From Undaria pinnatifida (lineage: Eukaryota > Sar > Phaeophyceae > Laminariales > Alariaceae), in assembly GCA_012845835.1 (NCBI GenBank), contig JABAKD010000028.1, positions 12,021,717-12,085,716 of the forward strand: DNA of 64,000 nucleotides, written 5' to 3'. Below, piece after piece: positions 57,301 to 64,000 of this stretch. The translations under genes were made by a program, and so were the position numbers. Numbering within the stretch: position 1 is the stretch's first letter; each line of letters begins with the position of its first letter. A model generated the notes under the pieces. The model searched no databases. It had not been told where the DNA came from and saw only the letters and a list, made by a program, of their open reading frames with translations.

Positions 57301-60300
57301 TCTCGAAAGGGATGCGTGGTCAGGTCAAATGACTTAAGGCAGGCAAGCAACAAACTAGTACGCCCCCCCCCCCCCCCCCCCCCTTGTGGAACGCAACCCA
57401 CAGATCAAAGTTGTGAACTTTCAGAGCCGACAACAAGAGCTTTCCACTCTGCTCCGCGGGCTGGAGGGCAGCGCCATCATCTACGTGTTGACGAAGAAGG
57501 AGGCCGAAGAGCTCACTGCCGACGTGAGAAAACACATCCACAACCACGCTGCCATTATGCATGGTGTACACGTAGCTCACGAGTAACCCGCGAATGAATG
57601 CGGTTCGACCTGACAGGGGCTAGCTGTAAGCCACTTCGACAGCATAGTTGAAGTGACACACGACACAAACGCGGAAGTTTGACGAGCTTACGCTTCGTTG
57701 TTACTCGCCCGCCGGAGGATAAAATACACCTGGTACCAGGTACCTGGTAGTCGAATACATTGTCCCTACCAGCGGTTTGGTCATGATCGTCCGTTACGCG
57801 CGCTCTCATCACCCCTCTGATAGCCATGCTTTTTATATTGTTGTAGCTGTCGTTGAGCTTGAATGGGCAGTGATGCGTTAACCTGCGTGTACCGCTCTCC
57901 GGGAAATGTAAGTGCACCGTTTGGTGTGTTGAAATGAATAGCAAACGTTGCTTGCCTTTCTGGGCAGAGTGGTATGTCATGAAAACCTTCCTTCGTCGTG
58001 CTCTTTTCTTGAATGTTTGAGGTTGAACTGTTCCACGCATCGTGCAGAGCACGATCTAGATAATTTTAGATCATTTTAGATCATTTTAGATCATTTTAGA
58101 TCATCTGTATCTGTCGACGCGTGCTACGCAAGAGGTATTCAGGTATACCGCTTTTTGGCAGTTTCTTTTTTCTGAAAGGCGCGGTTCCTTCACCCTCCTT
58201 AACGGAAAATCGTCGGAATTTCATTTTTGTTCTGCGATGTGTTGCATGAATGTTTTATTGTTGTGCCGTGCAATGGGTTTGGTCATCGGGTTTCACTTTT
58301 AGTTATTACTCAAAATAACGTTGTTTTGTGCGTAAGGTATGGAGATTTTTCAAGTGAAAAAGCCTCAGAAAGCAAATGGTCGTTGTGGCGCCTTTACCGA
58401 GGCACGTGTCTGTCCTTGTCCTTGTCCTTGTCCTTGTCGTGTACTGTGCAGGAAACATGCCGTACATATCCAGCTCAAGACATATTTGATATTGTAAATG
58501 ACGCATATCATACGGCTCCCACCTGGAAAACATGGTCTATGTCGTTGTTGTATGTTGTGTATGATAGGAAGTGTGCGGTACAGATCCAGCCCAGGAAATA
58601 TGACATTGCATGTGCCAGATGATGCAGATCGTACGGCTCCCACCCGGAAGTATGATCTAAGCCATATACAGATCATGTATACCATGAATATATTTGCTCT
58701 GGATGACAGATGATGAATGGAGATCTGATCCGTCGGGTGTGCGAATTGCTCAACAGGTAGCACGCATCGTGGGGGCTAAGGGGGCGAGGACTTACCACGG
58801 CGGTATGCCGCACGGCGAAAGGAGGGCTGTGCACCACGCCTTTATCCGAGACGAAGTACAGGTGAGATGCTTCTTTTGTACTACCTGGTAATATACTATG
58901 GCTTCTTTTCTACTTAGGTGAAGCCGGAGATCCGCACTGCCGGACCAGAAATCTCCGATTTTTGTAGATTTTTTGTTTTATGTGCCCTCCAACAGCTCCA
59001 GTTCACTCAATAGTAGTTAACAACCGTAACAAGCATCAACGAACGCGAGTCCCTTTCGAGAGGCACGCTGTCTTTTTCGCAAGCGTTGACAAGTCGAGTA
59101 CCGCTGCGGCGTTTGACGCTACCGACAGTAGTATCACCGACAGTGTCACCAACATTTGTCACCGACAGCAGTGTCATCTACAGTTTTGCCGACGGTGTCA
59201 CTGACGGTTAAGTTGTCACTGACAGTGTCACCGATAGTGTCACCGACAATGTAACTGGCCGTATAATTGACCGAGTTACCGATGGCGTCACTGCTGCCGA
59301 CGGTGTCGCTGACTGTTAAGTTGTCACCGACAGTGTCACCGATAGTGTCACCGACAATGTAATTGACCGTGTAATTGACCGAGTTACCGACGGCATCACC
59401 GACAGTTTTACTGACAGTGGTGGCACTGACTTAGTCAACAATAGTGTCACCGACAGCAGTGTCACCGACAGCAGTGTCACCGACAGCAGTGTTACCGACA
59501 GCAGTGTCACCGACAGTGTCGCCTACAGTAGTATCACCGAGACATTTTCACGAACAGTATAACCGAATGTGTCACTGAGAGTGTCACCGAGTGTGTCACC
59601 GAGAGTTTCAGCGACAGTGTCACCGATCGTCGGTGTCCCAGACAGCAGTGTCACCAACGGTGTCACCGACCGTGCTACCGACGACAGTAGTGTCACCGAC
59701 AGGATCACCGACAGTGTCACCGACCGTGTCGCCGACGGCAGTGTCACCACCAGCGTGACTCCCAGTGTCGTCGACGGTGTTACCGACTGTTTCACCGAGA
59801 GTAACGCCGACAGTGTCACCGAGAAGGCCACCGATGGTAGTGTCGCCGAAAGTCTCACCGACGGGCTCCGACGGTGTTACCGACACTGTCACCGATAGTG
59901 TCACCTACAGTGTCACGAGGCATTTTCACCAACAGCATCACCGCATGCGTCACTCAGGGCACCGCCGAGTGTGTCACCGAGATTATATCCGACAGTGCTA
60001 CCGACCGCAGTTTCACCGACAGTGTCACCGACTATGTCACTGCCTATGTGGCCGACAGCCAGTGTTGTCGACGGTGTCACCGCCAGTATGAAATCGTGTT
60101 TTGAAGAAATATAATCTTGGAACTGAGGGCGGACGCAGCCGCTCCAACCACTCCTTCAGAATGGACCCATATGCGCGCTAGATCGGAAGCATGCCGTTGA
60201 GGTGTGCCATGCACAGATTATGTATGTGGGGATACATTTTTTTCAAATTTAATATGGGGGCTGATTAATTAATTATTTTCGAGATCCAGGGAGACGATAA

Positions 60301-63300
60301 GATGACATGATTAGGTACACATCTGGCTCCGCCTGCCCGGTTCAGCGTGAGTGGAGCAGGTAGGATTGCGTTCTACATCTGCTGACCGTAATGGTATGTC
60401 GTTTCCCACCCTTTTTCATTGCTTGCACGTCCGTGTCCATCTCTTCAGGTAGTGGTGGCAACAGTGGCGTTCGGCATGGGAATAGGTGAGCTTGTCCATC
60501 GTTATGCTAGGATTCTATCATTTGACGCTTTGTTTGTCTACCCCAGTACGTATTTCCCGGTGTTTACGCTGGGACTTCTTATTCGGAAAAGGCCCATTTG
60601 TCCGTCTCTCTGTCGCTCTGTCTGTCTGTCCGCATGTCCGCTGTTCGAAAGGGTATACAAGCACTTGTATGGAATGATGGACTGATACCCACGCTCACGA
60701 CATAAATCGGCCCACGGCTATTTGTCTGCCAGCAACAATAGGAATGGATTGAATGGATGGACTGATCCTCACGACTTACCGCTGTGAACCGTCAATGTAG
60801 TCCAAAGCCACGTAAAGAGGGTGGCGGCGATTTTCTTTCACTCCATTTTTTTGCTCATTTATTTCGAGACTACGTGAAAATACAACTAAAAAAAAAAATG
60901 TCACTTTCTCGATTCGCCCATTGATCACAGTGTCCCCCGGTTTGTTTTCCGTCGTGAATTTTAAGCGTGTTGTTTACCGTTTTTTCTTTTTTTTTTTGTG
61001 GCATGCCCTCGTTTGTTTGGACTGTTTTTTGTCGAATACTCTGCCGCACATGTTTCGGGACATACTGGTCTCGAAGCCCTCGACTTACCGTAGGGATGTC
61101 CCGAATATGGCCCGTTACACAGACAAGCCGGATGTCCGGGTGGTGATCCACTGCGGATTGCCGAAAACCGTGGAAGCGTACTACCAGCAGACGGGCCGAG
61201 CGGGGCGAGACGGGCTACCGGCTAAATGCGTCCTGCTCTTCTCTCGTGCGGACGCCATGAAGCAGAGAAGGCAAGTGGGCCCGGAACAGCTATATGATAC
61301 AGTGGTGGACCTGGCCTCCCTATAGTGCCGGTGTGTTCCAGCCTACAAAATCGGCAGTATCGTGGACACCGGCACTGTTGGCTATCTGTACCGATACTTG
61401 AACTATTAATAGTATACCGGGTTCCGGTTGTGCCAAGCGATTTCACTGGCACTGTACCGGCAACAGGCACTATTCAACCGGCACTAGAGGGAGACCCTTA
61501 GTGTGTATCGTAGACGCGTGCTATTTTTACGATAGAGGTACACTAGTACCTCTTTTTGGCCAAAGCGATTCTGGCTGGCGGGGCTCCTGAAGTGAAGACG
61601 AGTGCTACGACAGGGGTACAGTACCTCTTTTTGGCCAAAGCGATTCTGACTGGCGGGGCTCTTCAGCTAACAATTTATCGACGCGTGCTACGATATAGAG
61701 GTACAATACCTCTTTCTGGCCAAAGGGATTCCGACTGGCGAGGCTCTTCAGCTACCAATTTTTCCGACGCGTGCTGCGATAGAGATACAGTACCTCTTTC
61801 TGGCCAAAGGAATTCCGATTGGCGAGGCTCTTCAGCTAACAATTTTTCCGACAAATGCTGTGATAGAGATACAGTACCTATTTTTGGCGACAGCGATTCC
61901 GACTGACGGAGTTCCTCCACTGAGGAACGACGTTTGCTACGCTAGGGGTACAGTACCTCTTTTTGGTCGAATTATTTTTGGCAGACAAAACGAGGGACTA
62001 CCCAAAATCGTTGGAAAGTCTTTCTTGTTTTCATTTTTTTTTTTTTTCTGATATACCTACATCGGCCATGGGATTGTTCATCGCACAAGTTGTCTTTGAC
62101 TGACAGACGATGTGCTACCTAAAATATTTGGAACGTCGTTTTTTTTGCTTTTGTATTTTTTGTATTTTCGGAATGTCTACTATTAATAGGCCATGTTGGA
62201 TTACTCATCGCGTTGCACTTTCATTTTTTTCTAAAAACGTCGGTTTTTGGGTGAAGTATAGAGCTCCACAAGTCAGGAGTCTCGGGAAACTCAGGTGTAT
62301 CTCTTTCGTACTTATTAGTAGCACCCATGGAAATGCCCTCTGTCGTTGGAACTCCCCTGACGTTTTATTCTATATATGATATAGGGGTATTGCAGCACTT
62401 CTTGGCCAAAGCATTTCCACCTGACGGTACCCAAGCCGACGAGGCCAAGTGTGGGCAGTGCCGCTGACAGATTATCTCTTGTGTGGCTTGGTGTGGTGTG
62501 GAGGGCACTGCCGAGGTGGGTCGGTATCTCGGGTCAGCACGGAACGGTGGTGTCTGGGGGACCTCTGGTGACTTTGAAGTTGTGTGCAATGAGGCATTAC
62601 TGTCTAGGGGAAGGGGACCTGCTATCCACAGCATGATACTAATAAATTCGATCAATCAGGCTAACGAACTACCCCACGTTGTTGGAGAGTATTTTGTCTT
62701 CAACTAGGTGATAGGGGTATGAGCTGGGCAAGGCAAGGCCTGTTTTTTTTGGTATTTTGGTCGCGCACATTCTCAGTTCTTTTTTTTCGAAAACTGGACT
62801 CACGCACATTCTCAAGTCCTTTTTTCTCGATTTTTCAGCTGAAAAATGGACAAGTGCTTCGCACTGCTTTATTTGTTTCGGGAGCTAAGGCACATTTTTT
62901 TTACCCGAAACTGAGGGAAAACAAACAAGCATTAAGTGGTGCAGTAAGGACTCCCTTTGTCTTCCCCGTAAGAATGACACATAAAAATCCCAGGCCAAAT
63001 TAATACGAGCTGGTGTGATAATCCCACATTTACTCGCGACTCCCTCCGAAACTGGAGGTTTGCTGGGAGTTTGCGGGCAATTGGTATTCCACGGCTTGAA
63101 AAAAACGGTTTCAAAAGTACCTTTTCCGCTGGAAAGGCTCAATAACCTCAACACCGAATTGCACAAGCGTGCCCAATCAGCACACAACGTACACGTGCAT
63201 GACCGTGTTGATTGGCTGATCAACAGGATGCGCTAAGCTCCGGCTACTTCGTCGTTGTTCATGAGATATGAACGGACGAACCAAAAAGCTGTTTTTGGCG

Positions 63301-64000
63301 CGCCCAGCTCGTATTAATAATGGCACTTTTTGCCAAACACGATCTGACTGGTGGGCTCTTCGACTGAGCCACTGTAAGTAACGCCTGATATCGTTGGAAT
63401 CGTTTTTATGATTAACGCTGCGATTCGTTACAAGTAATACGTATGCCAGAGGATAATCGTTCATTGGGCATAGCGTACATTTTTTATCGAATGCGGTATT
63501 TGGTAGAGCTGTGATTCGGCAGGATTTCACGACTACTAACTAATCGGTAGGTGTTGTTAGCCGACTAACTGACTTTAGTTGGCAAGTTGGCTGGCGAAGC
63601 CAGCTGATGTCCAGCTGACTTGCCGACTTAAGTCAGGCGAAGCGAGCCAAATTAGCTCCCTTCGGCCGGGGGGGGGCGCCTAAAAAATGAAAAAAATGCG
63701 TCCTACATTAAAGACCCCTTCTACAAGTATGGAAATTAAAACAAGTCGGGTAGTCAGCACATTCGTGAAACGGCTGACCATTAGTCCGACTATTAACTAG
63801 TTGGTGACTTAAGCCCTGCGGGCTCACAGCTCTAGTATTTGGATTCCTCGAAAGTTAAAAAAAACAAAGTCCCGCTGAATGAGCTGAACGGCTTGCCCAC
63901 GACTTTGCAATCATTTGTTGTGTTTGCGATCTCCCCCCCCTTTTGGTTTTGTCCCCGCCGGTCTAACAGTATCATGGCCATGCCCACTAACGGCGAAGTC
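48239..64000 (+). CDS. RecQ-family ATP-dependent DNA helicase, partial at window end
   Basis: RecQ helicases unwind DNA 3'-5' in recombination and replication-fork repair. Ten exons join in frame to about 347 residues: FRPYQLEVI (motif 0), MATGSGKSVCYQLP (I), VVVSPLISLMEDQ (Ia), LVFVTPEK, FAVDESHCVAEWGHDFR (II plus the RecQ aromatic loop; DESH where most have DEAH or DECH), MALTATATPRVQ (III), AIIYVLTKKEAEEL (IV), VVVATVAFGMGID (V) and YYQQTGRAGRDG (VI). The start is MENELRRCLKSNWGHERF; an upstream exon is possible. The zinc-binding and winged-helix RecQ-Ct region and any HRDC domain are not seen and must lie beyond 64 kb, be lost or be spliced differently. Four donors appear to be GC. Introns reach 3.4 kb and hold many repeats. 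It could be any RecQ paralogue. Confidence 0.93.
48690..48900. repeat. AGCTCAT-rich minisatellite, segment 1 (RecQ intron 1)
   Basis: Degenerate units of the form CAGATGAGCTACNTCCTATAG, CTCA, CCNGGGAAACACGTGCAGCT and CATGTAGCTCATATAGCTCAC. Further segments lie at 49672-49845, 50010-50165 and 50606-50735. Confidence 0.75.
48910..49095 (+). mobile_element. SINE-like repeat, family B
   Basis: CACTCCAGCCGTGAGATCGA, GTCGAAACTCATTTTTGCAA, GGTCGGCGACTCCCCTTGCA and CAGGGTCAACAGGG. It lies in RecQ intron 1, between two minisatellite segments. Confidence 0.75.
49200..49665. repeat. G-rich, low-complexity stretch
   Basis: GGGGAGG-type runs, ending at 49630-49655 in an A run followed by about 20 G. It is non-coding. 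Confidence 0.6.
49672..49845. repeat. AGCTCAT-rich minisatellite, segment 2
   Basis: CAGATACAGCTCAAGCTTCG, then CATGTGCAGCTCATGTAGCT and CATATAGCTCACCAGTGAGC. Same unit as segment 1. Confidence 0.75.
50010..50165. repeat. AGCTCAT-rich minisatellite, segment 3
   Basis: It ends GATGAGCTACCTTCTATAGC directly where the retroelement 3' end begins. The array resumes at 50606. Confidence 0.75.
50168..50600 (-). mobile_element. 3' end of the endonuclease-bearing non-LTR element, inserted in the minisatellite
   Basis: On the - strand it begins with the last part of the ORF (matching GVCKERLFQII and AWGGNVDED at 2.5-2.7 kb, with changes and stops). It continues through the same 3' UTR and ends GGAGGGCAATAATTATAA. 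It is 5'-truncated and interrupts the AGCTCAT array. Confidence 0.85.
50606..50735. repeat. AGCTCAT-rich minisatellite, segment 4
   Basis: CAGATGACCTACGTCCTATA, GCTCAAGCCGGGAAAACAGG and CATGTAGCTCGTATAGCTCA. It continues segment 3 on the other side of the insertion. Confidence 0.75.
50736..51494. other. RecQ intron 1, unassigned part
   Basis: Nothing recognised apart from scattered TACCAGGTA-type words. Confidence 0.4.
51495..51680 (+). mobile_element. SINE-like repeat, family B (next to RecQ exon 2)
   Basis: CGCTTCAGCTGTGATGTCGG, TTTGTCGAAACTCATATCTG, CGGTGACTCCCGCTTGTGCT and CAGGGTCAACAGGGCGATG. Its end is about 55 bases from the exon 2 acceptor, so it lies in the branch-point neighbourhood. 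Confidence 0.7.
51737..51824 (+). CDS. RecQ exon 2 (motif I, Walker A)
   Basis: Acceptor CATAACGTAG. It encodes VIEASLEGRDAF and MATGSGKSVCYQLPA, with lysine and serine of the nucleotide-binding loop. The end is set after GCAG with a GC donor (GCAG|GCATGT); this phase (1) is the one that joins exon 3 in frame. Confidence 0.88.
52255..52552. repeat. ~37-bp tandem repeat in RecQ intron 2
   Basis: About eight units of AAGTCAGTTAGTGGTGTTTA followed by TTGATATTGACT, with small length changes. Confidence 0.85.
52938..53011 (+). CDS. RecQ exon 3 (motif Ia)
   Basis: Acceptor CCCCGCTTGTAACAG with a good pyrimidine tract. It encodes VTQHSGQTGPVTVVVSPLIS and LMEDQ. Donor CCAG|GTGAGG, phase 0. Confidence 0.88.
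53906..53972 (+). pseudogene. Decayed duplicate of RecQ exon 4 (in intron 3)
   Basis: ACGGGATATCGGCATGCGTG, GTCGGCGGTGCGTC and GACGCCATTAAAGG closely match exon 4 at 54288-54350, but with an in-frame TAG where exon 4 has GAG. Many of the differences are at third codon positions. It lies about 340 bases upstream of the functional exon in the same orientation. Confidence 0.8.
54260..54379 (+). CDS. RecQ exon 4 (motif Ib, TPE)
   Basis: 40 codons, phase 0 at both ends. Acceptor TTGGCGAAG, donor GAGAAG|GTGATT. It encodes NNGISACMVGGAS and PLVFVTPEK. Confidence 0.9.
54380..55168. other. RecQ intron 4, first part
   Basis: No repeat family or exon is recognised between exon 4 and the GCCAGT repeat. 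Confidence 0.4.
55169..55252. repeat. (GCCAGT)n hexanucleotide repeat, RecQ intron 4
   Basis: About a dozen GCCAGT-type hexamers with single-base variants. Confidence 0.85.
55545..55815. mobile_element. MITE-like element, family A (RecQ intron 4)
   Basis: The left edge ACGCATGTACCACGGCAGAG and the right edge (reversed) ACGCGTGCTAGGCTAGATG are imperfect inverted repeats. The interior words CCAAAAAACTGATTTGGA and CTGACGATTTTTGAATAAT match 0.57-0.68 kb. Confidence 0.6.
56213..56365 (+). CDS. RecQ exon 5 (motif II and aromatic loop)
   Basis: 51 codons, phase 0. Acceptor GTGGGGAAG. It encodes LALFAVDESHCVAEWGHDFR, YMELRSLRQMFPK. The end is set by a GC donor (CCCAAG|GCAAGC). Joining there gives FPK|VPIMALTATAT, the expected family order. 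Confidence 0.92.
56745..56870 (+). CDS. RecQ exon 6 (motif III)
   Basis: Acceptor CTGTGCGCAG. It encodes VPIMALTATATPRVQ, then SFNRWNLHYA. I prefer a GC donor at TACGCG|GCGAGT, because NLHYA then joins IKVVNF with a length close to other RecQs. A weaker GT donor at 56938 (CTGGA|GTATGA) also keeps frame. Confidence 0.85.
57404..57523 (+). CDS. RecQ exon 7 (motif IV)
   Basis: 40 codons, phase 0. Acceptor CAACCCACAG, with a run of about 20 C just upstream (57363-57383). It encodes FQSRQQELSTLLRGLEG and AIIYVLTKKEAEELTAD. Donor CCGAC|GTGAGA. Confidence 0.9.
57524..58756. other. RecQ intron 7
   Basis: It contains four copies of an 11-mer ATTTTAGATC(A) at 58064-58106, a partial family A MITE edge (CGACGCGTGCTACGCAAGAG) at 58113-58210 and a CTTGTC hexamer run at 58411-58438. 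Confidence 0.55.
58757..58861 (+). CDS. RecQ exon 8
   Basis: 35 codons, phase 0. Acceptor TGCTCAACAG, donor GTACAG|GTGAGA. It encodes VARIVGAKGARTYHGGMPHG, AVHHAFIRDEVQ, the YHGGM segment before motif V. Confidence 0.92.
59105..60090. repeat. ~1-kb (GTGTCACCGACA)n minisatellite, RecQ intron 8
   Basis: Units of 12, 15 and 18 bases built from GTGTCACCGACAGTGTCACC and CACCGACAGCAGTGTC. The array opens S/T-V-T-D repeat frames on both strands. These are compositional, since they lie in an intron and have no start or splice context. Confidence 0.95.
60449..60485 (+). CDS. RecQ exon 9 (motif V, 37 bases)
   Basis: Acceptor CATCTCTTCAG, donor AATAG|GTGAGC, ending in phase 1. It encodes VVVATVAFGMGI. 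It is a micro-exon but carries an essential motif. Confidence 0.9.
61123..61270 (+). CDS. RecQ exon 10 (motif VI)
   Basis: Acceptor CCGTTACACAG. With exon 9 it rebuilds GMGID-KPDVRVVIHCGLPKTVE, AYYQQTGRAGRDG and CVLLFSRADAMKQR. I end it at a GC donor (GAGAAG|GCAAGT), phase 2. If that donor is not used, the frame runs to a stop at 61323-61325 after VVDLASL. Confidence 0.88.
61500..61985. repeat. Six-unit tandem array derived from family A MITE ends, RecQ intron 10
   Basis: Six units of 75-85 bases each hold CGACGCGTGCTACGATAGAG, GTACAGTACCTCTTTTTGGC and CAAAGCGATTCYGACTGGCG. TACCT marks lie at 61547, 61622, 61707, 61791, 61875 and 61954. The first 30 bases of each unit are the family A terminal repeat. 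Confidence 0.85.
61986..62440. mobile_element. Family A MITE interiors and edges (RecQ intron 10)
   Basis: CCAAAATCGTTGGAAAGTCT, CATCGGCCATGGGATTGTTC and a second set (GATGTGCTACCTAAAATATT, GGCCATGTTGGATTACTCAT) are two related interiors. A further edge is at 62382-62440. Boundaries are uncertain. Confidence 0.45.
62441..63503. other. RecQ intron 10, unassigned part
   Basis: No exon with RecQ-Ct features (C-C zinc pattern) was found. 63280-63370 (GCACTTTTTGCCAAACACGA, CTGACTGGTGGGCTCTTC) is a diverged family A unit. Confidence 0.45.
63504..63834. mobile_element. hAT-like MITE with perfect termini and 8-bp target duplication
   Basis: It begins TAGAGCTGTGA and ends TCACAGCTCTA, a perfect 11-base terminal inverted repeat. 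GTATTTGG stands directly outside on both sides (63496-63503 and 63835-63842), a perfect 8-bp target duplication as made by hAT transposases. TAGAG fits the YARNG start of hAT ends. The 331-base interior is non-coding. The intact duplication suggests a fairly recent insertion. Confidence 0.9.
63970..64000 (+). CDS. Possible RecQ exon 11 (start only)
   Basis: A strong pyrimidine tract (63930-63960) precedes CTAACAG. The next bases continue exon 10 in phase 2 as SIMAMPTNGEV. The window ends here, so this is a splice-site-based guess. Confidence 0.4.

Noticed and set aside
59316-60104. Repeat proteins with S/T-V-T-D units on both strands
   Set aside because: They lie wholly within RecQ intron 8, in a minisatellite open in several frames at once. 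No independent gene signals.

Overview
This is a stretch of eukaryotic nuclear DNA. It is gene-poor, rich in introns and full of mobile-element debris. Three host loci can be supported. (1) A RecQ-family DNA helicase on the + strand, from about 48.2 kb to the window end, is split into at least ten short exons that join in frame into a complete helicase core of about 347 residues (motifs 0 to VI). (2) A methionine-R-sulfoxide reductase (MsrB) lies on the + strand at 40.1-43.5 kb, in three certain exons plus a probable first exon. (3) One exon of a DEP-domain protein lies on the - strand at 14.3-14.6 kb. Long introns, many microsatellites and non-LTR and Copia retrotransposons together rule out a bacterium. 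The retroelement protein types remind me of stramenopile algae (brown algae, diatoms and relatives), but this is recollection only and the lineage is not proven. An unusual share of the RecQ introns appears to use GC instead of GT at the 5' splice site.

Layout. 0-3.3 kb: the 3' end of a non-LTR element with a restriction-like endonuclease domain, then a (GTT)n tract and a SINE-like repeat. 3.6-4.0 kb: a small LTR element (TRIM). 4-9 kb: mostly unassigned, with a 690-bp TTG/TGG microsatellite grown on a LINE tail. 9.1-11.2 kb: a LINE 3' end carrying a 1-kb G-rich array. 11.7-14.3 kb: MITEs and minisatellites. 14.3-14.8 kb: the DEP exon and repeated copies of its splice-acceptor edge. 19.8-22.1 kb: a second, longer LINE copy and a third tail. 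24-34 kb: a divergent RT relic, MITEs, tRNA-like sequences and two more TRIMs. 34.1-38.0 kb: a LINE tail split by a Copia element with a 5-bp target duplication. 40-43.5 kb: MsrB. 48-64 kb: RecQ, with introns filled by minisatellites, retroelement ends, a MITE-derived tandem array and a hAT-like MITE with a perfect 8-bp target duplication.

Most of the window is a layered record of insertions. At least two unrelated retroelement families end in (CAA)n tails, which seem to seed the long GTT/TTG microsatellites. Three TRIM copies share LTRs of the form TGTTA...TAACA, a polypurine tract and an internal tRNA-like T-arm. No operon-like or defence-system organisation is visible. The three host genes look like ordinary housekeeping or signalling genes in a repeat-expanded genome.
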